64,000 nt of DNA from Anaerolinea sp. GTDB lineage: Bacteria; Chloroflexota; Anaerolineae; Anaerolineales; Anaerolineaceae. The translations under genes were made by a program, and so were the position numbers. The stretch lies in the NCBI GenBank assembly GCA_029975055.1, contig JARKPU010000001.1, positions 62,001-126,000 on the forward strand. Reading direction: 5' to 3'. This document shows, one piece after another, positions 55,568 through 62,954 of the stretch (position 1 is its first letter; the number at the start of each line of letters is the position of its first letter). A model generated the notes under the pieces. It was not told the DNA's origin, made no database searches, and saw nothing but the letters and a program-made list of their open reading frames with translations.

Positions 55568-56254
55568 TCACTCCGCCACACTCACGAACACCGCCCCGGT
55601 AACCCCCACCCCAAAGAACTTCTCCATCCCGTCAACCAGAACCCGGCTCGTTCCATCCAGCGGGTTGCGCTCTACCACCTCCACGCCCTTCCCGGGGTGC
55701 AGCCCGATCTCGCCCAGGTAAGCCAGCAGCTCCTGCGGCCCGGCAGTGACCCGGCGCACTACGGCTTTCTTGCCAACCGGCAGCAGCGAAAGCGGGATGA
55801 TCGACTCATCCTGCGTCACTTCCAGGTCACGGTTCGGGATGGGTTCGCCGTGCGGGTCAAAGGCCGGTTCGCCCAGGAACTCCGCCAGCCGGTCCTCGAA
55901 GTAGGGCGAGATGACGTGTTCCAGTTCTTCGGCCTCCGAATGGACTCTGTCCCAGCTATATCCCAGCACCTCATACAGGAACTGTTCGATCAGCCTGTGC
56001 CGGCGGATCACCCTCAAGGCTTCTTTCTCGCCGTCTTCCGTCAGCGAGACGCCGTGATGCTTCTGGTAATTCACCAGCCGGGGCTCAAACTCATCCAGCT
56101 TCTGGAGCATATTCGTCACCGAGGCAGGCTTCACATCCAAGGCCTCCGCCAACCCCAACGTGCTCACCGGCCGGTTCTCGCGGGTATGCGAGTAGATCAC
56201 CTTCAAGTAGTTTTGAATGGAACGGCTGAACGGTTCGTCTTTTCGGCTTATCAT
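55568..56254 (-). CDS. DtxR/MntR-family metal-dependent regulator
   Basis: Start at 56254 where ATG overlaps the FeoB stop (ATGA); longer starts would lie inside feoB. 228 residues: winged helix (about 10-75; NYLKVIYSHTRENRPVSTLGL), dimerisation/metal domain with RRHRLIEQFL and SEAEELEHVIS, then a C-terminal SH3/FeoA-like domain from ~155. The linker contains DPHGEPIP. Full-length DtxR type, expected to bind Fe2+ or Mn2+ and repress iron uptake; the palindrome at 59597-59618 is a likely target. It is the last gene of the feo operon. Confidence 0.9.
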   Translation of the reverse strand: MISRKDEPFSRSIQNYLKVIYSHTRENRPVSTLGLAEALDVKPASVTNMLQKLDEFEPRLVNYQKHHGVSLTEDGEKEALRVIRRHRLIEQFLYEVLGYSWDRVHSEAEELEHVISPYFEDRLAEFLGEPAFDPHGEPIPNRDLEVTQDESIIPLSLLPVGKKAVVRRVTAGPQELLAYLGEIGLHPGKGVEVVERNPLDGTSRVLVDGMEKFFGVGVTGAVFVSVAE

Positions 56255-57654
56255 CCGGTTACCCATCCGATCGCTCTGGCAAGGGTGGCCGTGGTAAACG
56301 TCACCAGAAAGGCCAGCCCCAGCGTGATAATAACACTTAACGCAGCCCACTTGAAGCTCTTCGTTTCCTTGTAGATGGTCATGATCGTCGTCGCGCAGGG
56401 GTTATGCAGCAGCGAGAAGAGCATCAGGTTCACGGCCGTCAGCAGGGTCCAGCCATGGCCGTCGATCAGCAGCGAGCGCAGCTCGGTGAACCCGGGCAGG
56501 TCGGTCATCATCCCCACGCCCATATAGACCATCATCATCGTCGGCACCACGATTTCATTGGCCGGAATGGCAATGATGTATGCCAGGAGGATCACCCCAT
56601 CCAGGCCGATCAGCAGCCCCAGCGGGTTGAGGAAGTTCGCCACGTGCTGCGCCAGGTTCAGGCCCCCCACGTTGATGTTCCCCAGGATCCAGATAACCGC
56701 CCCAGCCGGAGCGGCGGTTTGCATGGCCCGCCAGAGGACGAAGATCGTGCGGTCGATCACCGATGTGTAAAATATGCGGGCGATGTTCGGGCGGCGGTAC
56801 GGCGGCAGCTCCAGGGTGAAGGCAGAAGCCTCCCCTTTCAACAGGGTTTTCGAAAGCGCCCAGGAGACGAGCAAGGTGAAGAACACCCCCACCAGAACGA
56901 CCCCGACGACCGACCCCGCCGCTACGAAGGACGCCACCGCAGGCGGGAATGACGCCGCGACAAACACCGTGGCGAGCATTATTAATGTAGGGAAGCGCCC
57001 ATTGCACGGCACAAAGTTGTTCGTCAGGATGGCAATCAGCCGCTCGCGGGGCGAATCGATCACCCGCGTGGCGATCACCCCGGCCGCGTTGCAGCCAAAG
57101 CCCATCGCCATGGTCAGCGATTGCTTGCCGTGCGCCCCGGCGCGCTTGAACAGCCAGTCGAGGTTGAAGGCCACCCGTGGGAGGTAGCCCAGGTCTTCCA
57201 GGATGGTGAAGATCGGGAAGAAGATTGCCATCGGCGGGAGCATCACCGAAACGACCCAGGCCAGCCCGCGGAAAACACCGTGCCAGAGGAACCCCGTCAC
57301 CCACCAGGGCAGGCCAAGCTGGGTGAACAGGCCGGCGGCTTTGTCTTCAATGAAAAACAATCCATCTGCCAGGAGTTTAGACGGCACATTTGCCCCGACG
57401 ATCGTCACCCAAAAGACTGCCGCCAGCAGAAGCAGCATGATCGGCAGGCCCAACATCGGCGACGTGACCAACCGGTCAATGCGCTGGTCGAGGTCCCACT
57501 TGCGGTCGGCAGGCGTGTGAACCGCCCGGCGGGTAATGTGCTCCACCTCGTTGTAGATCGACTTAACCATCTCGTCGCGAAAACCGTTCTCGAGCTGCGG
57601 CCGCAGGCTTTCAGCGCGGTTGAGAATATCTTGCGGTGAAATGCTGGTGCTCAT
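56251..57654 (-). CDS. feoB: FeoB membrane (permease) part encoded as a separate protein
   Basis: 467 residues. After a short soluble N-terminus it has about eight to ten transmembrane segments and the FeoB gate/Nucleos_tra2 features, including GFGCNAAGV, FVPCNGRFPTL and HNPCATTIMT, which carry the conserved cysteines. It lacks the G domain, which is encoded by the preceding gene. Its own Shine-Dalgarno (GAGGAG, 8 bp before the ATG) overlaps the stop of that gene, arguing for a true split rather than a sequencing frameshift. Role: ferrous iron uptake. Confidence 0.9.
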   Translation of the reverse strand: MSTSISPQDILNRAESLRPQLENGFRDEMVKSIYNEVEHITRRAVHTPADRKWDLDQRIDRLVTSPMLGLPIMLLLLAAVFWVTIVGANVPSKLLADGLFFIEDKAAGLFTQLGLPWWVTGFLWHGVFRGLAWVVSVMLPPMAIFFPIFTILEDLGYLPRVAFNLDWLFKRAGAHGKQSLTMAMGFGCNAAGVIATRVIDSPRERLIAILTNNFVPCNGRFPTLIMLATVFVAASFPPAVASFVAAGSVVGVVLVGVFFTLLVSWALSKTLLKGEASAFTLELPPYRRPNIARIFYTSVIDRTIFVLWRAMQTAAPAGAVIWILGNINVGGLNLAQHVANFLNPLGLLIGLDGVILLAYIIAIPANEIVVPTMMMVYMGVGMMTDLPGFTELRSLLIDGHGWTLLTAVNLMLFSLLHNPCATTIMTIYKETKSFKWAALSVIITLGLAFLVTFTTATLARAIGWVTG

Positions 57655-57666
57655 GGATAGCGCTCC

Positions 57667-58506
57667 TCACTGGCGTCCTTCGACGGCCATCTTTCTGCTG
57701 AAGCTGACGTCCGAGCGCTGCTGCGAACCGACCAGATCGGCAATCTCACCGCTGAGCAGCGCCTGCTGCACCCGATCGTCGCCATCCAGCAGGCGAATCG
57801 CCAGCCAGCGCGCGTTAGGGATGCCCGGGTAAACCTGTTCGATCTGGCTGGTTAGATCCTTCACGACACGCTGGAATTCCTCGGTGCCGGCCACGCGCAG
57901 CGGGTTGGTGGATACCGCGCCGCTGATCACATCGCTGATCGTTGCCAGCATGGTGGACATGCCCTCCCCTGTGCGCGCCACAATCGGCACCGCCGGCACG
58001 CCCAGGTCGCGCGATAAGCTGCGCGTATCGACCTCGATGCCCTTCCGGCGGGCTTCATCCATCAAGTTCACCGCCACAACCACCTTGTCGGTGATCTCCA
58101 TCACCTGGATGACCAGGTTCAAGTTGCGTTCCAGGGCAGTCGCATCGGTCACCACCACGGTGCAGTCGGGCTGGCCAAACAGGATGAAATTTCGCGCCAC
58201 TTCTTCATCTTGCGAAGCCGAAAGCAGCGAGTAGGTGCCCGGCAGGTCAACCAGTTTGTAGCGCACGCCGTTGAACTCATACCCTCCCTCGGCGCGGGTC
58301 ACGGTCTTGCCGGGCCAGTTGCCGGTATGCTGCTTCAAGCCGGTGAGAGCGTTGAACACGGTTGATTTTCCCGTGTTGGGGTTGCCCGCCAGTGCCACCA
58401 CCCTGTCGAATTTATCGATCTTCAAGCCCATCTGCTCCAGCTGCGTGTGCGCCGGGCAGGTGGCGCAGTTTTCAGCCGGTAATTTCATTTTCACTCTCTC
58501 GGTCAT
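57667..58506 (-). CDS. feoB: FeoB GTPase (G) domain encoded as a separate protein
   Basis: Start at ATG 58506 (CGAGG 7 bp upstream; the 58512 ATG is too close), 279 residues. G1 GNPNTGKST (41-49), G3 DLPG (87-90), G4 NLMD (147-150), plus a helical regulator segment to about residue 260. An N-terminal C-x2-C (NCATCPAH) may bind metal. It should bind GTP and drive the separate membrane part. Fused FeoB is about 700-800 residues; the two genes together (279 + 467) account for that length. Confidence 0.92.
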   Translation of the reverse strand: MTERVKMKLPAENCATCPAHTQLEQMGLKIDKFDRVVALAGNPNTGKSTVFNALTGLKQHTGNWPGKTVTRAEGGYEFNGVRYKLVDLPGTYSLLSASQDEEVARNFILFGQPDCTVVVTDATALERNLNLVIQVMEITDKVVVAVNLMDEARRKGIEVDTRSLSRDLGVPAVPIVARTGEGMSTMLATISDVISGAVSTNPLRVAGTEEFQRVVKDLTSQIEQVYPGIPNARWLAIRLLDGDDRVQQALLSGEIADLVGSQQRSDVSFSRKMAVEGRQ

Positions 58507-58525
58507 ATCCATACCTCGTAGCGTT

Positions 58526-59563
58526 CTAGTACGTCTGGTCCAACGGCTTTACCCAAACCTGGGCCGCCTGCTCTTTACGCAGAGCGATCAACGTTCCCCG
58601 CACGCGGTATGCGCGCGGTTCTTTGAAGGCATTATCCAGCTCTGGGAAAATGCGCGTGCCGGGCGTCAGGCCCAGGTCGAGGAAGCGCCTGCGTGTGAAA
58701 CCCTGGCAGCGCTCGTCCAGCTCGACCACCTCGGCCAGCGCCCGGCCGGGCAGTTCGCTCAGCGGGATGCTTCCGGCGGTTTTCGCCGCCGGTTCTTCAA
58801 CCGGTTCGAGGAACACATTCGCGGCGATCGGCCTGGCGATGACCAGCTCATTCTCCCCATCCGTCAGCACCAGCTTACCGGGGGCCGTCTCGAGCACGGT
58901 GATCACCTTGCCCACCTGCAGGCCGCCTGCCAGAAGCTGGGCATACGCCGCCGGGGGTTCATCCTCCAGGTGGGTGATCTTCCCACGCCGTCCGGGCGCC
59001 AGATCGGTAAGGTTGAAGCTCGCGTTCGCCGGTTGGCGCAGGCTGCCCTGCGCGCTGGGGATCGGGTCACCATGCGGGTCGCTGACGGGGTGCCCCAGCG
59101 CGGCATCGAGGGCGTTGACCTCGGCGAGAGTCATGCCATGTTCGCGCTGGTGCGCAACGCCATGGATCTCAGCGAGGGGCATGCGCGCCTCATCGGCAAG
59201 GTAACGCTCCCACAGGCGGTGGGCGCGCACCACCTGCAGCGCAAGGCGCTGGCCCGGCGGCGTGAGTGACCAGCTCCGTCCGCTCTGCTCGAGCAGCCCC
59301 TGGGCCTGCATGCGGCCGACCAGAGCGAGCACCGCACGGCCTGAAAGCTGCAGCGCTCCGCCGATCGCATCGCTCGAGACGCTGCGCCCCTCTTGCAGTT
59401 CATTGAACAGGTATTTCAACGCGTCTTCCACCTGCTGGCGTTGAACTGCCTGGCGCCAGCGCTTCCAGCGCCCCGCCAGCCCGCCATTCGGGAAGAATAC
59501 GAAGACGGAAAGCGCCAGTGCAGCGCCAGCTATCAGCCATATAACACCCGGGGACATATTCAT
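58526..59563 (-). CDS. Membrane-tethered DtxR-like regulator fused to two FeoA domains
   Basis: 345 residues; ATG 59563 with AAAGGAG six bases upstream. One transmembrane helix at 6-24, a winged helix (about 43-105), a DtxR-type dimerisation/metal region (106-170; RAHRLWERYL, VAHQREH, DPHGDPIP), and two FeoA-like SH3 domains (about 183-252 and 266-340). No stand-alone FeoA occurs in the operon, so the tail may supply that function to FeoB. The first gene after the operator/promoter. Regulator, FeoA substitute, or both are possible; the combination is unusual. Confidence 0.82.
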   Translation of the reverse strand: MNMSPGVIWLIAGAALALSVFVFFPNGGLAGRWKRWRQAVQRQQVEDALKYLFNELQEGRSVSSDAIGGALQLSGRAVLALVGRMQAQGLLEQSGRSWSLTPPGQRLALQVVRAHRLWERYLADEARMPLAEIHGVAHQREHGMTLAEVNALDAALGHPVSDPHGDPIPSAQGSLRQPANASFNLTDLAPGRRGKITHLEDEPPAAYAQLLAGGLQVGKVITVLETAPGKLVLTDGENELVIARPIAANVFLEPVEEPAAKTAGSIPLSELPGRALAEVVELDERCQGFTRRRFLDLGLTPGTRIFPELDNAFKEPRAYRVRGTLIALRKEQAAQVWVKPLDQTY

Positions 59564-59596
59564 ATCCCACTCCTTTAATTAGCCATAAAATAAAAA

Positions 59597-59643
59597 TAAT
59601 TTAGCCTGGACTAAATTAAACAGAAAATGTCCGAATTTGTCAA
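59597..59643 (-). promoter_or_regulatory. feo operon promoter with overlapping palindromic operator
   Basis: Minus strand: TTGACA (59643-59638), 17-bp spacer, TTTAAT (59620-59615). A perfect inverted repeat TAATTTAG-n6-CTAAATTA (59597-59618) covers most of the -10 and the start site. The arms resemble DtxR/MntR-type boxes. A metal-bound regulator from the operon would block RNA polymerase here. Confidence 0.78.
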
Positions 59644-59711
59644 GCCCCCAATTCGGACCGGCAATATCTACAGTTACTTTGGTTCAGAGAAAGGATGAAT
59701 GACCGGTTCTG

Positions 59712-61253
59712 CTAGCGTGCCGCCCCCGCCTGCACACTGGTTTGCTGGATGTCCTTATCCCCATTCCACAAGATGGTGACCAGATCGTTCTTATCTACGG
59801 CCAGCGCGTGGCCCCAAACGCTCCCGCCGGTGTTGGAGACCTGGTATTCCGGCAGCCAGGTCCCATCCGCTTTTTGCTCGATGAAAAGCATGCCAAACCA
59901 GCAGCTCGAAGCGACTCGCCCCAATCCTGTTGCGTTCAAAACGAGCTTGACCTCACAGTTATGCGAACTGATCTTCACCGGCTCGTTCCACCCGCCGGCC
60001 GGAGACCAGCGCCGGTAATAGGTGTTGCCGCCGAAACCTGGCCATACCAGAACAAGGTTCCCTGCCGCATCGGCGGCCAGCCCAAACCTGCTGCTTGGCA
60101 CATTCTCCTCTGTGGTGAGGCGGGTCGGGCTGCTCCAGGTGGCGCCCCCGTCGCCGGAAGTGCTGTACTCCAGGCTGTACGGGTCGCCGGCGCGGAACCA
60201 AACCAGGTGAAGCAGGCCGTTCGCATCGCGGACCAGGGTTGGATCCATCGCGCTGGCCTTATCATCCGAGAGGGTCTGCCCGTTGACATAGATTCCACCC
60301 CCGACGCGGGCATACACCGTCAGGATCTTACCATCCGGCAAGATCAAGGGAGAAAAACCGGCCCGCGTATCGAATTCACGCTTCTGCCAGGGCTGCGCCG
60401 GGCTGAAAGAGCCGTCCTTCCTCTGGCAGCGCTCGAAGTAATTCTCTTCGCGCGAGCGCACACCGGCAAAGAGGACGCACACCCGGCCGTCCGGCGAAGG
60501 AACCAACCGCAGATCGCTCCATAAAATCTCAAAACCGTCGGTCAGCTGTTCAGGTGCGCCCCACGAACCTCCCGGCGCCATTTGCATGTGGAAGTAATCG
60601 CCGCTCGATCGTAAGGCCCGGCTGTAAAACACCAGGTGCAGGTTCCCATCCGCGTCATACAGCAGGTTGACATAGTCATACCCGCCTTCGCGGTTGTTCG
60701 TCAGGTTCACCGAAGAAGGCTGCGTGGGCGTGGGCGTGAGGGTCGGCGGGGCAAACACCATACCCCCGGCCTGGGTAGAAGCCGGGGCGCCGCCCTCAGC
60801 CTGGTTGCTGGCCGGTTGGGGCGTCTCCTCAAAAGAAGCCGGAGGCTCCTGGTTGCCCGATGCCTGCTTGGAGGTGGCAGCCGGTTCGAGGACGGTTCCC
60901 TTCGGCTTCACCAGCCGGAGCAGCTGCCCGCAGATCACCAGCACAATCAGGAAGAGAACACCGGCTCCCGCGAGCAGGAAAACCAGCCTTTTGCGCGCCG
61001 CGGCAGCGCTTGCCGCGGCAGGCCCAGATGGAGCGGGCGCCGTTGCGCGGGCGGCGGCCTGACGGCGCAGCGCTGCAAGCCGCGCTTCAAGGTCTGCAAT
61101 CTCCGCTTGGGTCTCGCGCTCTTCTTTAATGATCTCCAGCGGGACGTCTGTATCCAGCACGTACTGGCTCTTGCGCTCCTGGATGAGCAACAGGTGTTCG
61201 CGCTTGTTCGCAAGCTGGTGCTCGAGCGAGCGGATCTCATCATCGATGCTCAT
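59712..61253 (-). CDS. Membrane-anchored beta-propeller protein with N-terminal shared coiled-coil module
   Basis: 513 residues. N-terminal cytoplasmic module (8-64; LANKREHLLLIQERKSQYV, then VPLEIIKEERETQAEIADLEARL), a linker, one transmembrane segment (about 88-113), a Pro/Thr linker (about 165-180), and an extracellular sialidase/BNR-like propeller (about 180-505; FYSRALRSSGDYF, SGDGGATWSSP). The module is clearly homologous to the C-terminus of the caspase-like protein encoded just upstream (ATGA overlap). It looks like a receptor: outside propeller, inside adaptor. Transcription may continue toward the feo operon, as no terminator was seen. Confidence 0.82.
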   Translation of the reverse strand: MSIDDEIRSLEHQLANKREHLLLIQERKSQYVLDTDVPLEIIKEERETQAEIADLEARLAALRRQAAARATAPAPSGPAAASAAAARKRLVFLLAGAGVLFLIVLVICGQLLRLVKPKGTVLEPAATSKQASGNQEPPASFEETPQPASNQAEGGAPASTQAGGMVFAPPTLTPTPTQPSSVNLTNNREGGYDYVNLLYDADGNLHLVFYSRALRSSGDYFHMQMAPGGSWGAPEQLTDGFEILWSDLRLVPSPDGRVCVLFAGVRSREENYFERCQRKDGSFSPAQPWQKREFDTRAGFSPLILPDGKILTVYARVGGGIYVNGQTLSDDKASAMDPTLVRDANGLLHLVWFRAGDPYSLEYSTSGDGGATWSSPTRLTTEENVPSSRFGLAADAAGNLVLVWPGFGGNTYYRRWSPAGGWNEPVKISSHNCEVKLVLNATGLGRVASSCWFGMLFIEQKADGTWLPEYQVSNTGGSVWGHALAVDKNDLVTILWNGDKDIQQTSVQAGAAR

Positions 61254-62245
61254 GGTGTGTCCCTCTGCTTCAACCGTGCCTCAAGGTCGTTGATCTGCGC
61301 GAGCGTGGAGCGCTTGTTTTTTACCAGCTGGAGTGGGATTTCCTGGTATTCCACGTATTCGCTCATGCGCTCCTCGATGAGGAGCAGATTGTCACGGTAA
61401 TTGGCCAGCATTCGCATCCAGGTTTCGGCCTGGCTGCCGGGCCAATCCGCCGCTTTGCTCATCCCCCCTGCCGGCCAATCCAGCCCTTTGGGCTGCGCGG
61501 CCCCGGCTGCGTAGAAGGCCAGGGCGTAATTTTCCTCCAGGTTGGCCACCTTGATGATCGGGTGCTGGCGGTCGCCGGTGCGTTCCGGCACCATGCGCCC
61601 CACATACATCGCCAGGTCCAGCACCCGTGCATATCCGTCTGGTTCGAACACGCCGTAACCGGAAAATGCCTCCAACAGAGCGGTGGTGAAGACGCTGTGC
61701 GGCTGGCCTGCATAAGAAACCTCGTCTTTGCGCGAGGAGGCGATCACCACCCGGCCGCTGCCTCGTTGCAGCTCATTCAGCACTTCCGGCGGGACGGGCG
61801 AGGGCGCCCCAAGCGCCGCCTTCGCATCAGCCTGCCCGGCTGCATGGCAGGTATCCAGCAGGATAACCACCTTGCGCGCCTGGATGGCCCGCAGCCGTTC
61901 GTTGAATTCCTTCCCTGAGAGGGCCGTGTTGCGCAGGTCATCCAGCCGGTACCCAAACGGCATCAGGTAAGACTCGGGGAGTTCCAGCCCATGGCCCGAG
62001 AAATACACAACAGCCGTCGCCTCAGGGTCTGCCCCGGTTTGTTGAACAAGGGAATCGAGCGCCGCAAGCACGTGTGAGCGGCTTGCATCTTCACCGGTCA
62101 GCAGCGCAACATGGTCTGGAGGGTACGCGCAGCGGGTTGGATCGCGCAGGAGGCTGGAAACGGCAGCCGCATCGTCGATGGTGACCGGTAGATCCGCCCC
62201 GGCACCGATCACCACCGCATAACCATGTTGAAACTGCCCTTCCAT
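61250..62245 (-). CDS. Caspase-like (peptidase C14) protein with C-terminal adaptor module
   Basis: 331 residues. The caspase fold has the catalytic His in VVYFSGHG (His85) and Cys in ILLDTCHAAG (Cys133), in the right order and spacing for metacaspase/orthocaspase-type C14 enzymes. After residue ~270 there is a helical module (273-327; LANYRDNLLLIEERMSEYV, then IPLQLVKNKRSTLAQIND and LEARL) shared with the membrane protein encoded downstream. Expected to be cytosolic and to cleave after Arg or Lys if of metacaspase type (inference). Start ATG 62245; promoter at 62318-62346. Confidence 0.88.
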   Translation of the reverse strand: MEGQFQHGYAVVIGAGADLPVTIDDAAAVSSLLRDPTRCAYPPDHVALLTGEDASRSHVLAALDSLVQQTGADPEATAVVYFSGHGLELPESYLMPFGYRLDDLRNTALSGKEFNERLRAIQARKVVILLDTCHAAGQADAKAALGAPSPVPPEVLNELQRGSGRVVIASSRKDEVSYAGQPHSVFTTALLEAFSGYGVFEPDGYARVLDLAMYVGRMVPERTGDRQHPIIKVANLEENYALAFYAAGAAQPKGLDWPAGGMSKAADWPGSQAETWMRMLANYRDNLLLIEERMSEYVEYQEIPLQLVKNKRSTLAQINDLEARLKQRDTP

Positions 62246-62267
62246 GACGAATCCGTGTTGCTTTCTG

Positions 62268-62283
62268 CCCGGCTCGTGCCGGG
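62268..62283. repeat. Perfect hairpin in the leader of the caspase operon
   Basis: CCCGGC-TCGT-GCCGGG, six-base perfect arms, lies 22-38 bp before the start codon, within the 5' leader. Confidence 0.5.
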
Positions 62284-62317
62284 CAACCAGGCGGTTAAGC
62301 TAACAAATTCTATCTAA

Positions 62318-62346
62318 ATTGTAAACCAATCGGAAAAGGGTGTCAA
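62318..62346 (-). promoter_or_regulatory. Sigma-70-type promoter of the caspase/propeller operon
   Basis: Minus strand: TTGACA (62346-62341), 17-bp spacer, TACAAT (62323-62318). Start expected near 62311, giving a ~65-nt leader containing the hairpin. Confidence 0.78.
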
Positions 62347-62419
62347 ATTGATCTTTCGCCGCCGAAGGGATGGTCAGCCCAGGCGCACAGGATCTAATCG
62401 AAGGATCGGCCGCATGCAA

Positions 62420-62445
62420 AAGAGGCAGGGGATGCCCCTGCCTCT
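62420..62445 (-). terminator. Rho-independent terminator of the hydrogenase operon
   Basis: AGAGGCAGGGG and its exact complement form an 11-bp stem with a 3-base loop (62421-62445); TTTT follows on the minus strand. It lies 45 bp after the maturation protease stop. Confidence 0.88.
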
Positions 62446-62489
62446 GCAACGCACTACCGAACCAGGTTGGAGGTTTCGTCTGAGAGGGG

Positions 62490-62951
62490 TTACACCCCTG
62501 CGCCCACCTCCGCCTTCACACGCCGGATGATCGTCTCGACCTGCGCCTGCACCGCCGGGGTAAGCTCCAGGCCTGTCTCGAGCGACTCGGGCTGGATGCC
62601 GAACACCACCACCTGCTGCGGGTAAATGCCGATCAACCGGGCGGCAAAGAGCAGCTCGGGCAGGTTGATCTCGTGCGGCGAGGTCTTCAGCCCCAAAAAG
62701 GCCGGCACCTGTTCGCCCTCGATGCGCCGGATCGTCCCCGCCGGCTGCCCCATGCGCGCAGCATCTACAATGACCAGCCGTTCAACCCCCTCCAGGTATT
62801 GCAAAAGGTCCAGTCCGCAGGTTCCACCGTCCACCAGGCGGATTTCCTCCCCCAGCCCGCCTTCCTTCTGCAAATGGTGAATGACATGAATGCCCACCCC
62901 GTCGTCCGAGAGGAGCAGGTTGCCCACGCCCATCACCATCGTCTGGCCCAT
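62490..62951 (-). CDS. [NiFe]-hydrogenase maturation endopeptidase (HyaD/HybD family)
   Basis: 153 residues. The family motif GVGNLLLSDDGVG carries the acidic metal ligand (Asp17 where HybD has Glu16), Asp63 in VIVDAA and His93 in SPHEI give the remaining expected Ni ligands. It removes the C-terminal tail of the large subunit after nickel insertion. The gene begins 3 bp after the large subunit stop, so enzyme and substrate are cotranscribed. Confidence 0.93.
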   Translation of the reverse strand: MGQTMVMGVGNLLLSDDGVGIHVIHHLQKEGGLGEEIRLVDGGTCGLDLLQYLEGVERLVIVDAARMGQPAGTIRRIEGEQVPAFLGLKTSPHEINLPELLFAARLIGIYPQQVVVFGIQPESLETGLELTPAVQAQVETIIRRVKAEVGAGV

Positions 62952-62954
62952 GCG

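Noticed and set aside
57640..57680. Frameshift in feoB
   Set aside because: A separate ribosome-binding site, clean start and stop codons, and complete domains on both sides favour two real genes.
59644..59711. Terminator between the propeller gene and the feo promoter
   Set aside because: No stable stem with T-run could be found, so read-through cannot be excluded.
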